DNA from: Chromobacterium amazonense
GTDB taxonomy: Bacteria; Pseudomonadota; Gammaproteobacteria; Burkholderiales; Chromobacteriaceae
Length of the DNA stretch: 64,000 nt
NCBI RefSeq assembly: GCF_001855565.1
Contig: NZ_MKCR01000004.1
Location: forward strand, 155,515-219,514
Direction: 5' to 3'
Below, piece by piece: positions 1 through 9,188 of the stretch (the first letter of the stretch is position 1; each line of letters opens with the position of its first letter). The position numbers and the translations under genes are program-made. The notes under the pieces were generated by a model. The model saw only the letters and a program-made list of their open reading frames with translations, did not search any database and was not told where the DNA came from.

Positions 1-289
1 CCCCGGCCGCCTGCCACAGCGGATAGCGCACGTCCGCCGGGGCGAACGGCACATTGGCGACGGCGGACGGGTCCACCAGGCGGAGTGCGCCGGACAAGGC
101 CAGGTCATTGCGGATCACCGGCGTCAGATTGCCCTGGGTCGGCCCCTCGTCCTTGAACGGCACCACGGCAATGGCGTGGCGGCTGGCGCCGCCGCCGACG
201 ATCTCGATGTTCAGTTCGGCGCGCGCGCTGCCGGCGACCAGCATGGCCGCCACCAGCACGCCCCGCAACAGGGCTTTCAAACTGGGCAT
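1..289 (-). CDS. tolB: TolB, periplasmic Tol-Pal component (5' part only)
   Basis: TolB is the periplasmic beta-propeller protein of the Tol-Pal envelope system; it binds Pal and links the inner-membrane TolQRA complex to the outer membrane. Only the first 96 residues lie in the window; the frame runs open to base 1. The product begins with MPSLKALLRG, has a hydrophobic signal-peptide core and an ARA cleavage site near residue 24, and continues with the typical TolB start LNIEIVGGGA and HAIAVVPFKDEG. It lies 28 bases downstream of tolA on the same strand, the usual tolA-tolB order. The ATG at 289 is preceded by a purine-rich GAGGAAAA. The family call rests on both sequence and position. Confidence 0.88.
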   Translation of the reverse strand, partial: MPSLKALLRGVLVAAMLVAGSARAELNIEIVGGGASRHAIAVVPFKDEGPTQGNLTPVIRNDLALSGALRLVDPSAVANVPFAPADVRYPLWQAAG

Positions 290-317
290 GTTTTCCTCAA
301 GTCTTCGCTTTGTCCGT

Positions 318-1214
318 TCAACGCGGACGGAATTTCAGGACAAATGTCCGGTAACCATCATTGAAATTGGCGCCGGCCGGCAGTTTCGGGAAAGTCTTGG
401 CTTCCCACACCGCTCTTTGCACGGCATCGTCGTAAGCCGGCACGCCGCTGCTCTTCACCAGCTGCACCGACTTCACTTCCAGCGTGGGCAGCAGCGTCAC
501 CCGCAGCTGCGCTTCCGGATTGCCGGCCATGGCCGGCGGAATCTGCACCAGCGGCGTCACCTTGGCCTTGACCAGGTCTATCCAGCCGGCGCTGACGCCG
601 GAGCCGTTGACCGCGCCGCCGGCCACGCCGTTCTTGCTGCCGGCCTGATCGCTGCGCGCGTTAGGCTTGCCGCTGGTGCGCGCGCTGTCCAGGCTGGACA
701 ATAAATCATCCGCCTCGCTGTTATAGGCTTTGGCGGTCCGGTGTCCAGGTTTCGCCGCCGGCGGCGTCTGCGCGGCCTTGGGTTCTTTCTTCTCCGGCGC
801 CTTCTGCGCCGGCTTGGCTTTGTCGTGCGGTTTCGGTTCCGGCTCGACGGGCTTAGGTTCCGGCTTAGGCTTTTTCGGCTCCGGCTTGGGTTCGGCCGGC
901 GGCTTGGGTTCCGGCTTGACCACTTCGGGCTTGGGCGGGGTTTTCTTGCCCAGATTCACCTCGGCCGGCGGCATCGCCACCGCCGGTTGCGGCTCGGGCG
1001 CCGGTTCCAGCGCGGGAGGCGGCGTCACCGGCGCGGCAATCGTCGCCGGCGGCGGCGGCGCGGTCGTCCACAGCTCCAAGGCCAGCGGCGCGGGATTCTG
1101 CGGCTGCGAGGACTGAAAACCGCCCCACAGCAGCAGGCCGATCACCACAGCGTGAAACAGCGCCGAGGCGATCAGGGTCCAGGGACGCAGCGAGGAAGAC
1201 GATTGCGAACTCAT
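318..1214 (-). CDS. tolA: TolA, cell envelope integrity protein
   Basis: Inner-membrane protein of 298 residues that couples TolQ/TolR energy to TolB/Pal during outer-membrane constriction at division. The sequence shows a short cytoplasmic N-terminus, one membrane segment (about residues 11-32), a long Pro/Lys/Glu-rich periplasmic stalk (about 50-150), a low-complexity linker, and a C-terminal TonB/TolA-like domain (about 205-298) with AQLRVTLLPTLEVKSVQLVK and a GYRTFVLKFRP end. The start codon overlaps the tolR stop by 4 bases, so the two are translationally coupled. TolA-type proteins vary strongly in the stalk, so the stalk composition is not itself informative. Confidence 0.9.
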   Translation of the reverse strand: MSSQSSSSLRPWTLIASALFHAVVIGLLLWGGFQSSQPQNPAPLALELWTTAPPPPATIAAPVTPPPALEPAPEPQPAVAMPPAEVNLGKKTPPKPEVVKPEPKPPAEPKPEPKKPKPEPKPVEPEPKPHDKAKPAQKAPEKKEPKAAQTPPAAKPGHRTAKAYNSEADDLLSSLDSARTSGKPNARSDQAGSKNGVAGGAVNGSGVSAGWIDLVKAKVTPLVQIPPAMAGNPEAQLRVTLLPTLEVKSVQLVKSSGVPAYDDAVQRAVWEAKTFPKLPAGANFNDGYRTFVLKFRPR

Positions 1215-1624
1215 TGCTTCGGCGTTTGTTTGACGGTCAGCGCCACGCGCTTGATGCCGGCCTGGTGCAGGCGATCGGCGATCTTCACCACTTCGGCGTA
1301 TTTGAGGTTGGCATCGGCGGAGATCGCCACCGGACGCTGTTCGTTGCCGACCAGGGCCTGCAACTGGGTGGCCAGATCGTCCAGCGAGTCGACGCGGCTT
1401 TTCTGCTCGCCGTCTATCAGCTCGATCTTGCCGGCGGCGTCCACGGTGACTTCCAACGGCCGCACATCGATGGACGCGGCCTGGGACACGCTGGGCACAT
1501 CGATCACGCCGGGGGTGAACATCGGGGCGGTGACCATGAAAATCACCAGTAGCACCAGCATCACGTCGATATAGGGCACGACGTTCATCTGGTTCATCTG
1601 GCGGCGGGGACGGCGATTCAGCAT
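1211..1624 (-). CDS. tolR: TolR, biopolymer transport protein (ExbD family)
   Basis: 137-residue ExbD/TolR family protein of the inner membrane, part of the proton-driven TolQR motor. It has a basic N-terminus (MLNRRPRRQMNQMN), then a single membrane helix (about residues 20-40) containing the conserved proton-path Asp in NVVPYIDVMLVLLVIFMV, and a periplasmic domain. It starts the visible tol operon: tolA overlaps its end and tolB follows. Unusually, no tolQ precedes it; the 114 bases upstream hold no gene and the next gene upstream is an O-methyltransferase on the same strand. ExbD is the alternative name, but the tolA-tolB context supports TolR. Confidence 0.88.
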   Translation of the reverse strand: MLNRRPRRQMNQMNVVPYIDVMLVLLVIFMVTAPMFTPGVIDVPSVSQAASIDVRPLEVTVDAAGKIELIDGEQKSRVDSLDDLATQLQALVGNEQRPVAISADANLKYAEVVKIADRLHQAGIKRVALTVKQTPKQ

Positions 1625-1738
1625 GACGGATTCAGATTCGGCTCGGTCAAATGGCCATCATAGCATCGGCAACGGTGTCGATGCTGCGGCCAAAACGTTT
1701 CAGACTGCGTGGATTCATCGAAAGTTCATGCCACGCGT

Positions 1739-2404
1739 TTAACGCCGCGTGCACAGCGTCAAGCCATCGCCTATCGGCAGCACGCACATATTGATGCGCG
1801 GATCGGCCTTCAGGCTGGCGTTGAAGGCATGCACCAGATGCACGCCCGGCGGATCCTCCGGCTTGGGCGCCACCACGCGGCCGGACAGGAAGATATTGTC
1901 GATGGCGATGACGCCGCCCGGCCGCACCAGTTCGAGGCAGGCTTCGTAGTAATCGCGGTAGCTGGGCTTGTCGGCGTCGATGAAGGCCAGATCGAAACTG
2001 CCGGCGCGGCCGGCGTCCAGCAGCTCGCGCAGCGTGGCGAGCGCGGGTTGCAGCCGCAAGTCTATGCGCTCCGCCACTCCGGCTTTTTGCCAATATTCGC
2101 GGGCGATGCTGGTGAAGGTTTCGCTGACGTCGCAAGCCACCACCGCACCGTCCTCCGGCATCGCCAGCGCCACGGTCAGCGCGCTGTAGCCGGTGAACAC
2201 GCCGATCTCCAGATAGCGGCGCGCGCCGATCAGCCGCGCCAGCCAGCCCATGAACTGGCCTTGGTCCGGCGAGATCTGCATCTTGGCCAGGCGATGGCCG
2301 GCGGTGAATTCGCGCAGCTCGCGCTGCACCGGATGTTCGGTGACGGCGATGTCGAACAGATAATCGGAGAGGGCGCTGTCCAGCGCCACGGTGCGGCGGG
2401 TCAT
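1739..2404 (-). CDS. Class I SAM-dependent O-methyltransferase
   Basis: 221-residue protein of the caffeoyl-CoA O-methyltransferase-like family (Methyltransf_3). Such enzymes transfer methyl from S-adenosylmethionine to small-molecule hydroxyl groups and usually need a divalent metal. Visible signatures: the SAM-binding strand YLEIGVFTGYSAL (about 66-78), the acidic ribose-binding VVACDVSE, the metal-binding FDLAFIDADK, and VIAIDNIFLSGRV near the C-terminus. The ATG at 2404 is preceded by GGAAAG. It lies downstream of the DUF3460 gene with a terminator-like hairpin between, so it may be transcribed on its own. The substrate cannot be read from the sequence. Confidence 0.85.
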   Translation of the reverse strand: MTRRTVALDSALSDYLFDIAVTEHPVQRELREFTAGHRLAKMQISPDQGQFMGWLARLIGARRYLEIGVFTGYSALTVALAMPEDGAVVACDVSETFTSIAREYWQKAGVAERIDLRLQPALATLRELLDAGRAGSFDLAFIDADKPSYRDYYEACLELVRPGGVIAIDNIFLSGRVVAPKPEDPPGVHLVHAFNASLKADPRINMCVLPIGDGLTLCTRR

Positions 2405-2423
2405 GATGGGCTTTCCAGAAATG

Positions 2424-2445
2424 ACAAAACGCCCGCATGGGGCGT
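2424..2445 (-). terminator. Intrinsic terminator after the DUF3460 gene
   Basis: On the minus strand ACGCCC, a 5-base loop, GGGCGT and then TTTTGTC. It sits 20 bases after the DUF3460 stop and in front of the O-methyltransferase gene. The stem is short (6 bp), so termination may be partial. Confidence 0.5.
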
Positions 2446-2465
2446 CGATCGGATCCGGCCGGGGC

Positions 2466-2645
2466 TTATTCCGGCTGGTAGACGTAAGGCTTCTGCGGCA
2501 CGCGCGACTCCTTCCAGCGACGCTGGTCGTCCAGGTCGACCTGGCGGTCCCACAGCGTCAGGCGCAGCTCGCGGCGCTCGTTGTCCACTTCCGGGTTCTT
2601 TTCCAGGAAGCCGTTGATGAACTTGGTGAAATCGGACTGGTACAT
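2466..2645 (-). CDS. DUF3460 family small protein
   Basis: 59-residue cytosolic protein of unknown function of the DUF3460 family, common in betaproteobacteria. The product starts MYQSDFTKFINGFL and is rich in charged residues (KNPEVDNERRELRLTLWD); no membrane segment or signal is visible. The start at 2645 was chosen over an in-frame ATG 11 codons upstream because AGGGGGTAGGT lies at normal ribosome-binding distance before it and because the family begins MYxSDFTxF. It follows the TMEM175-type gene on the same strand. No function is proposed. Confidence 0.8.
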   Translation of the reverse strand: MYQSDFTKFINGFLEKNPEVDNERRELRLTLWDRQVDLDDQRRWKESRVPQKPYVYQPE

Positions 2646-2711
2646 GGTACCTACCCCCTGATGGATGGATAGCGACATTTTAAACGAATACGGCTGCCGC
2701 CGCCACGCGCT

Positions 2712-3299
2712 TCAGCCTCCGCCCTCCTCGTACAACATGCACTCGATGCGCCGGTCCGGCACCAGCCACATCAAGGCCACCGCCAGGTACAGCGCGCCGG
2801 CCAGCCAGGGATGCCACCAGGCCAAGGCGATGGCCAGCACATAGCACACGGGCGAGAGCTTGCCTTTGATGTCGCCGCCCAGCGCCTCCGACAGCCGCGT
2901 GCGGTTGCCGGGCAGGCACAACAGCGCCTGCTGCATGATCCACCAGGCGATGGAGCACATCAGCAGCACCGCGCCGTACAGCGCCACCGGCAGCGGCTCG
3001 TAGTGGTTCTGCCCCATCCAGCCGGTGACGAAGGGAATCAGCGACAGCCAGAACAGCAAGTGCAGATTGGCCCACAGCACGCGGCCGTCGATGCGGCGGG
3101 TGGCATGGTAGAAATGATGGTGGTTGTTCCAATAAATGCCGACGTAGACGAAGCTGAGCAGATAGCTCAGAAACACCGGCAGCAACGGCGCCAGCGCCTG
3201 CCAGTCGGTGCCATGCGGCACTTTCAGCTCCAGCACCATGATGGTGATGATGATGGCGATCACGCCGTCGCTGAACGCCTCCAAACGATTCTTTTCCAT
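2712..3299 (-). CDS. TMEM175-type (DUF1211) potassium channel family membrane protein
   Basis: 195-residue integral membrane protein. The N-terminus RLEAFSDGVIAIIITIMVLE carries the FSDGVxAIxxT signature of the TMEM175/DUF1211 family, whose characterised members are potassium-permeable channels built from six-helix units. About six hydrophobic segments can be seen (near residues 10-25, 38-58, 78-95, 105-125, 148-160 and 162-180), and the NNHHHFYH loop is typical of the family. The gene starts 19 bases after the sensor-kinase stop, suggesting one transcript. Ion selectivity is a family inference only. Confidence 0.8.
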   Translation of the reverse strand: MEKNRLEAFSDGVIAIIITIMVLELKVPHGTDWQALAPLLPVFLSYLLSFVYVGIYWNNHHHFYHATRRIDGRVLWANLHLLFWLSLIPFVTGWMGQNHYEPLPVALYGAVLLMCSIAWWIMQQALLCLPGNRTRLSEALGGDIKGKLSPVCYVLAIALAWWHPWLAGALYLAVALMWLVPDRRIECMLYEEGGG

Positions 3300-3318
3300 G
3301 CATGACTCCCGAGTTGTC

Positions 3319-4296
3319 TCATTCAGCCGCCCGCCGGTACGGCAGGCGCAGGCGCGTGTGGTAGCGGTCGCCGCGGCGCTCGGTCGCCAAGCTGGCTTCG
3401 GCGTCGAAAAACAAGGCCAGGCGCTCGCGCAGATTGGACAGGGCCATGCCGCTGCCTGGGCTGGCGGGGTCGGACTCGTCCGGCACCGGGTTATCCAGCG
3501 CCAGCTCCAGCAAGCCGCCGGCCAAGCGTGCCGCCACCCGGATCTCCACCTCGCCGGCCAGCCGTTCCGCGCCGTGATAGACGGCGTTTTCCACCAAGGG
3601 CTGCAGAATCAGCGGCGGCAGCGCGGCATCCTGCGGCGCATCCAGCTGCCAGGCCACGCGCAAGCGCGGCCCCAGGCGTTCGGACTCTATCGCCAGATAC
3701 ATCCGCGCCAACTCCACCTCGCGCGCCAGCGTCGACGCGCGCGCCGGGTCCGCCATCTGCGCCCGGAACAGGTCTGACAGATTCTCCAGCACGCTTTCCG
3801 CCTTGGCGGGCTGCAGCCGGATCAGCGCAATCGCCGCGTTCAGCGTATTGAACAGGAAGTGCGGCCGGATGCGCGCCTGCAAGGCCGCCAGCCTTGCCTC
3901 GGCCAGCGCCGGCGACAAGGCGCGCTGCCGCAGCGACAGATAATGCAATAACAGCACCGCCGCCAGCACGGCCACCCACGGCGCGGCCCAGCCTTGGCCC
4001 AGTTCGCCGTGCAGCGCGTACTGGCACAGCGCGAAACAGCCGCCGGTCAGCGTCAGCGCCCACAGCGGCCCCAGCCTTTGCCTGGCCAGCCATGGATGGG
4101 CCAACGCCAGCAGCGCCAGCGTCAACAGGCTGCCGGGCACGATGGCCAGCGCCGTCTGCAGCCAATGCCACAAAGGCTCCGGAGCGCCCAGCGCCAGCAG
4201 CCCATCGGCGAACAACAGCAGCAAAGGCAATAGCAGAACGCGCAGCATCACGCCCAGATTGCGGAAATCGGGCAATGGCGTCATCAGGGATAGCAA
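3319..4296 (-). CDS. LytS/AlgZ-type sensor histidine kinase
   Basis: 325-residue membrane histidine kinase of the His_kinase family (LytS/AlgZ/FimS). Residues 1-125 form four or five hydrophobic segments. The phosphoacceptor region reads ARIRPHFLFNTLNAAIALIR (His at about 146), followed by the ATP-binding part with LPPLILQPLVENAVYHGAE (N box) and PGSGMALSNLRERL (G box). Kinases of this type normally pair with a LytTR response regulator (AlgR/LytR), but none is adjacent: the next gene in the operon encodes the TMEM175-type channel. The upstream neighbour is divergent. It may signal to a distant regulator. Confidence 0.85.
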   Translation of the reverse strand: MLSLMTPLPDFRNLGVMLRVLLLPLLLLFADGLLALGAPEPLWHWLQTALAIVPGSLLTLALLALAHPWLARQRLGPLWALTLTGGCFALCQYALHGELGQGWAAPWVAVLAAVLLLHYLSLRQRALSPALAEARLAALQARIRPHFLFNTLNAAIALIRLQPAKAESVLENLSDLFRAQMADPARASTLAREVELARMYLAIESERLGPRLRVAWQLDAPQDAALPPLILQPLVENAVYHGAERLAGEVEIRVAARLAGGLLELALDNPVPDESDPASPGSGMALSNLRERLALFFDAEASLATERRGDRYHTRLRLPYRRAAE

Positions 4297-4445
4297 GCGG
4301 CCTCCTCAACCGTGGCTCATGTCGCGATCATAGCAAGCCAGCCGGCGAGCCGGCGCGACAGATTCATACGAATCAATACATTCGATCAGAAAATATTCCG
4401 CACGGTGTATAACTTTAGGATGAGTCGATCCGAACCGAGTCCGCC

Positions 4446-5210
4446 ATGAAATTCTTGCTGGCCGTCCTGCGCCTGCTGTGGCTATGCGCATGGGCCGCTT
4501 CCGCGCTGGCTGCCGAGCTGCTGATCTCCACTGGCGAATACGCGCCATGGAGCGGCGAGCAATTGGCGCAGCAAGGCTTCGTCAGCCGGGTGGTGCGCGA
4601 GGCCTTCGCCCGCGAAGGCATACAGGTGCGCTTCCATTTCATGCCGTGGGCGCGGGCGCTGGAATCGCTGCGCAACGGCGACGTGGGGGCCAGTTCCTTT
4701 TGGTACGACGATCCGGCCAAGGCGCAGGAATTCCTGTACAGCGAGCCGATCTCCGAGCACCGCGAATTGCTGTTCCACCGCAAGGATCTGGCGATGCCGC
4801 GCTGGCAGAAGCTGCGCGAGCTGAGCACCCTGCGCTTCGGCGCCACACGGGGCTACACCTATACCGCCGAATTCCGGCAACTGGCCAAGCAAGGCGTGTT
4901 GTCGGTGGAGGAAGCCAATGACGACAAGACCAATCTGCTGAAGCTGCTGGCCGGCCGCATAGAACTCTTCCCCTTGGACGAATTTACCGGCTGGCAACTG
5001 CTGTCCTCCGACGCTTTCCCGCGCGGCGCGCACGATCTGGTCACCACCGAAGCCCGCCCGTTCAGCATCCAGTACGGCCACTTGCTGATGCAGCGCTCGC
5101 CGCGCAACGAGCAACTGATGGCCCGCTTCAACGCAGGCCTGGCCAAGCTGCGCGCCGACGGCACGCTGGAGCGCTTCAAACTGGACCTGTATCGCGGCAG
5201 CGGCCAATAG
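4446..5210 (+). CDS. Periplasmic amino-acid-type solute-binding protein (SBP_bac_3 family)
   Basis: 254-residue exported protein. It has a signal peptide (hydrophobic core about residues 4-19, cleavage after ALA near 22), then a domain resembling family-3 periplasmic binding proteins (COG0834): LLISTGEYAPWSGEQ, GFVSRVVREAFAREG, WARALESLRNGDVGAS, and a C-terminal AGLAKLRADGTLERF. No ABC permease or ATPase gene is near, so it belongs to the many orphan SBP_bac_3 proteins, which may act as sensors or in respiration-linked signalling rather than uptake. Ligand unknown. It is divergent from the sensor kinase with about 150 bases between. Confidence 0.75.
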   Translation: MKFLLAVLRLLWLCAWAASALAAELLISTGEYAPWSGEQLAQQGFVSRVVREAFAREGIQVRFHFMPWARALESLRNGDVGASSFWYDDPAKAQEFLYSEPISEHRELLFHRKDLAMPRWQKLRELSTLRFGATRGYTYTAEFRQLAKQGVLSVEEANDDKTNLLKLLAGRIELFPLDEFTGWQLLSSDAFPRGAHDLVTTEARPFSIQYGHLLMQRSPRNEQLMARFNAGLAKLRADGTLERFKLDLYRGSGQ

Positions 5211-5557
5211 ACCGCCTCTGATCCGGCGCAAACTTTTGCGGTTTACGCGGTTTTCCCGGCTTTACACCGCGGCGGCGTGACGATTACGGTGGTTCCCCGG
5301 CGCCGCCAGGCCTCCGCGCGCCGCACAAACCAATTTTTATGACATTTGAATACCAATCCGTTTTAATCATGGCAAACCGCCTCCGCCCTGCACCGTTTCC
5401 CGCCCTGGCCACTATGTCAGACGATATACGGTAGCCAATATATGGCTTGCATAATGCACTGCAACATGCTTTTAATCATTTTCAAACAGCCGTTCGAAAA
5501 CGCCGCGCACGGCCGTTCAAGATCCTGAATTCCCATCCATTTGCAGGAGATCCAGAG
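5211..5557. other. 347-base intergenic region upstream of pntAA
   Basis: No gene is visible. The first part is GC-rich with imperfect hairpins; from about 5325 it becomes AT-richer and probably holds the pntAA promoter. A frame open upstream of pntAA from about 5447 has no family-like sequence and is not taken as coding. I see no riboswitch or tRNA. Confidence 0.5.
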
Positions 5558-6710
<1,153 letters not shown>

Positions 6711-6718
<8 letters not shown>

Positions 6719-7010
6719 TCCCTTCATCACCAGCCTCACCGTCTTCGTGCTGGCCGTCTTCGTCGGCTACCACGTGGTATGGAACGTCACCCCGGCGCTG
6801 CACACCCCGCTGATGGCGGTGACCAACGCCATCTCCGGCATCATCATCGTCGGCGCCATGCTGCAGGTGGTGGACGTGGGCGGCCAGGAAATCACCCTGA
6901 CCTCGGTGCTGGGCACCATCGCTATTTTCCTCGCCAGCATCAATATCTTCGGCGGCTTCCTGGTGACCCAGCGCATGCTGGACATGTTCAAGAAAAAGAA
7001 CAGGGGCTAA
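6711..7010 (+). CDS. pntAB: NAD(P) transhydrogenase subunit alpha part 2 (PntAB)
   Basis: 99-residue membrane subunit with three hydrophobic segments (about 6-25, 33-55, 62-85) that supplies part of the proton channel. [17 protein letters not shown] is the conserved second helix and [19 protein letters not shown] the typical C-terminal end. It overlaps pntAA by 8 bases and lies 3 bases before pntB, so the three are one operon. Length and topology are normal for the split form. Confidence 0.93.
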
Positions 7011-7013
7011 GCG

Positions 7014-8387
7014 ATGCAGAATATTTCAGCGATTCTTTACCTCGTCGCCGCGGTCCTGTTCATCCTGGCGCTGAAGGGGCTGTCCAGCCCGGCTTCGGCC
7101 CGGCGCGGCAATCTGTACGGCATCGTCGGCATGGCCATCGCCGTGCTGACTACCCTGCTGATCCTGGACAAGCCGGTGCTGGCGCTGATCGCCGGCGCCA
7201 TCGCCGCCGGCGCCGTGATAGGCGGCTGGAAGGCGCGCACGGTGGAAATGACCGGCATGCCGGAGCTGGTGGCCGCCATGCACTCGCTGGTGGGCCTGTC
7301 GGCCGTGCTGATCGCCGTCGCCGCCATCTTCCACGCCGGCGTGGAGCACACGCCGGTGCAAAAAGTGGAGCTGTTCATCGGCGCCTTCATCGGCGCCATC
7401 ACCTTCACCGCCTCGGTCGTCGCCTACGGCAAGCTGTCTGGTCGTTTTGGCGCCAAGGCGGTGAGCTTCTCCGGCCAACACCTGCTGAACCTGATCCTGG
7501 CGCTGGCCATGCTCGGCTTCGGCATCGCCTATTTCGCCACCGACAGCCAGGCCGCCTTCCTCGCCATGCTGGCCGTGGCGCTGGTGCTGGGCGTGACGCT
7601 GATCATCCCGATCGGCGGCGCCGACATGCCGGTGGTGGTGTCCATGCTGAACAGCTACTCCGGCTGGGCCGCGGCCGGCATCGGCTTCACCCTGAACAAC
7701 CCGGTGCTGATCATCGCCGGCGCTTGCGTCGGCTCGTCCGGCGCCATCCTGTCCTACATCATGTGCAAGGCGATGAACCGCTCCATCGTCAGCGTGCTGC
7801 TGGGCGGCTTCGGCGCGGAAGTAGCTGCCGGACCGGCGGCCGGGCCGGGCGAGGCCAAGCCGTACAAGGCCGGCAGCGCCGAGGACGCCGCCTTCCTGAT
7901 GGCCAACGCCGACCAGGTGGTGATCGTGCCGGGCTACGGCCTGGCGGTGTCCCGCGCCCAGCACGCCTTGCAGGAGTTCGCCGAGCTGCTGCACGAAAAA
8001 GGCGTCAGCGTCCGCTACGCCATCCATCCGGTGGCCGGCCGCATGCCGGGCCACATGAACGTGCTGCTGGCCGAGGCCGAAGTGCCGTACGAGCAGGTGC
8101 TGGAGATGGAAGAAATCAACGCCGACTTCTCCACCACCGACGTGGTGCTGGTGATCGGCGCCAACGACGTGGTCAACCCCGCGGCGCAGAAGGACAAGGC
8201 CAGCCCGATTTACGGCATGCCCATCCTTGAAGCGCACAAGGCGCGCAACGTCATTGTGGTGAAACGTTCGATGAGCGCCGGCTATGCCGGCCTGGATAAC
8301 GAACTGTTTTACATGGATAAAACCATGATGGTGTTCGGCGATGCGAAAAAAGTGGTGGAAGACCTGCTGAAAAACGCCGTACATTGA
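7014..8387 (+). CDS. pntB: NAD(P) transhydrogenase subunit beta (PntB)
   Basis: 457-residue subunit with about eight or nine membrane helices in the first 260 residues and a C-terminal NADP(H)-binding domain. Visible signatures: GGADMPVVVSMLNSYSGWAA and GSSGAILSYIMCKAMNRS in the membrane part; VIVPGYGLAVSRAQHALQE, HPVAGRMPGHMNVLLAEA, VLVIGANDVVNP and VVKRSMSAGYAGLDNELF in the NADP domain. Together with pntAA and pntAB it makes a complete proton-pumping transhydrogenase that can raise NADPH at the cost of the proton gradient. A strong terminator follows directly. Confidence 0.94.
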   Translation: MQNISAILYLVAAVLFILALKGLSSPASARRGNLYGIVGMAIAVLTTLLILDKPVLALIAGAIAAGAVIGGWKARTVEMTGMPELVAAMHSLVGLSAVLIAVAAIFHAGVEHTPVQKVELFIGAFIGAITFTASVVAYGKLSGRFGAKAVSFSGQHLLNLILALAMLGFGIAYFATDSQAAFLAMLAVALVLGVTLIIPIGGADMPVVVSMLNSYSGWAAAGIGFTLNNPVLIIAGACVGSSGAILSYIMCKAMNRSIVSVLLGGFGAEVAAGPAAGPGEAKPYKAGSAEDAAFLMANADQVVIVPGYGLAVSRAQHALQEFAELLHEKGVSVRYAIHPVAGRMPGHMNVLLAEAEVPYEQVLEMEEINADFSTTDVVLVIGANDVVNPAAQKDKASPIYGMPILEAHKARNVIVVKRSMSAGYAGLDNELFYMDKTMMVFGDAKKVVEDLLKNAVH

Positions 8388-8407
8388 CGACGCCGCCCGC
8401 GCTGAGC

Positions 8408-8434
8408 AACGCCCGCCGCTGGCGGGCGTTTTTG
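8408..8434 (+). terminator. Intrinsic terminator of the pnt operon
   Basis: AACGCCCGCC, loop GCT, GGCGGGCGTT followed by a T run: a 10-bp perfect stem 20 bases after the pntB stop. Confidence 0.85.
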
Positions 8435-8465
8435 CATTCTTCGCTCGACAAGAACAGGAGACAGC

Positions 8466-9134
8466 ATGCCCTCCCTCAGCGCCCTTCTCATCAGCGGCAG
8501 CATGATGCTGCCGACGCAAGCCCTGCCCGATCTGCAACACACCGAATGGCGGCTGCAATCGCCGGCCCAATCCGCGCCGCTGCCGACGCTGAGCATCGCC
8601 GACAACCGCATCAGCGGCTTTGCCGGCTGCAATCGCTTCACCCTGGGGATAGACCATGACGGCAAGCACCAGGTAGCCACCACCCGCATGGCGTGCGCGC
8701 CGGAAACCATGCAGCGCGAACAGGCGCTGTTGAGCCTGCTGGGCGCGCCGTTCCGGCTGCTGCCCTCCGACGACCGCCAGCACCTGACCTTGCAGGCCGG
8801 CAAGACCGAATACCGCTTCGAAAGGGTCGACGCCGCGGCGGCGCAAGCCGCTATCGCCGCCAAACCGGCCGCAGCGGCATGGCAACCCGAATCCGGCGAG
8901 CAATACTGGTACGTCACCAGCGGCGCCTGCGCCAGCGGCATCTGCCTGCAGCTGCGCAGCCGCGAAGACCAGCCATGGCAGAGCTATGCCGGCGCCATCA
9001 GCGGCTTTCAAGCCGAGCCGGGCCGCCGCTACTACCTGAAACTGCAGGGCGAGCCGGCGGCCGATGGCGGCCAGCCGACGCTGCAGCTGGTCAAGGTGAT
9101 CTATCAGGAAACCGTCACGCCGATAGCCGATTGA
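8466..9134 (+). CDS. META domain plus DUF4377 envelope protein
   Basis: 222-residue probable exported protein. The N-terminus is weakly hydrophobic (LSALLISGSMMLPTQA), consistent with a signal peptide. Residues about 25-115 look like a META (HslJ-type) domain with GFAGCNRFTLG and TRMACAPETMQREQALLSLL; residues about 140-215 look like DUF4377 with YVTSGACASGICLQLRSRED and EPGRRYYLKL. It is followed 54 bases later by a paralogue with the same domain order, so the pair is probably a tandem duplication. HslJ-type proteins are linked to envelope stress and antibiotic tolerance; the specific role here is unknown. Confidence 0.75.
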   Translation: MPSLSALLISGSMMLPTQALPDLQHTEWRLQSPAQSAPLPTLSIADNRISGFAGCNRFTLGIDHDGKHQVATTRMACAPETMQREQALLSLLGAPFRLLPSDDRQHLTLQAGKTEYRFERVDAAAAQAAIAAKPAAAAWQPESGEQYWYVTSGACASGICLQLRSREDQPWQSYAGAISGFQAEPGRRYYLKLQGEPAADGGQPTLQLVKVIYQETVTPIAD

Positions 9135-9188
9135 CGGAACCCACGGCGCGCGGCGGCGTCTGACTTCCATTTACATTAGGAAAATACG

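Noticed and set aside
1647..2438. 263-residue frame overlapping the O-methyltransferase
   Set aside because: Arg/Ala-rich shifted frame on the same strand; the 221-residue frame carries all methyltransferase motifs.
5447..5557. Longer N-terminus for PntAA
   Set aside because: The extra residues do not resemble the family, and AGGAGA precedes the ATG at 5558.
7026..9170. Very long open frame antisense to pntB and the META genes
   Set aside because: It lies fully opposite well-supported genes, is rich in Gly/Gln/His/Arg as expected from a GC-rich antisense frame, and matches no family. The same holds for the antisense frames at 13949-15811, 18075-20204, 36933-39080 and 42430-44559.
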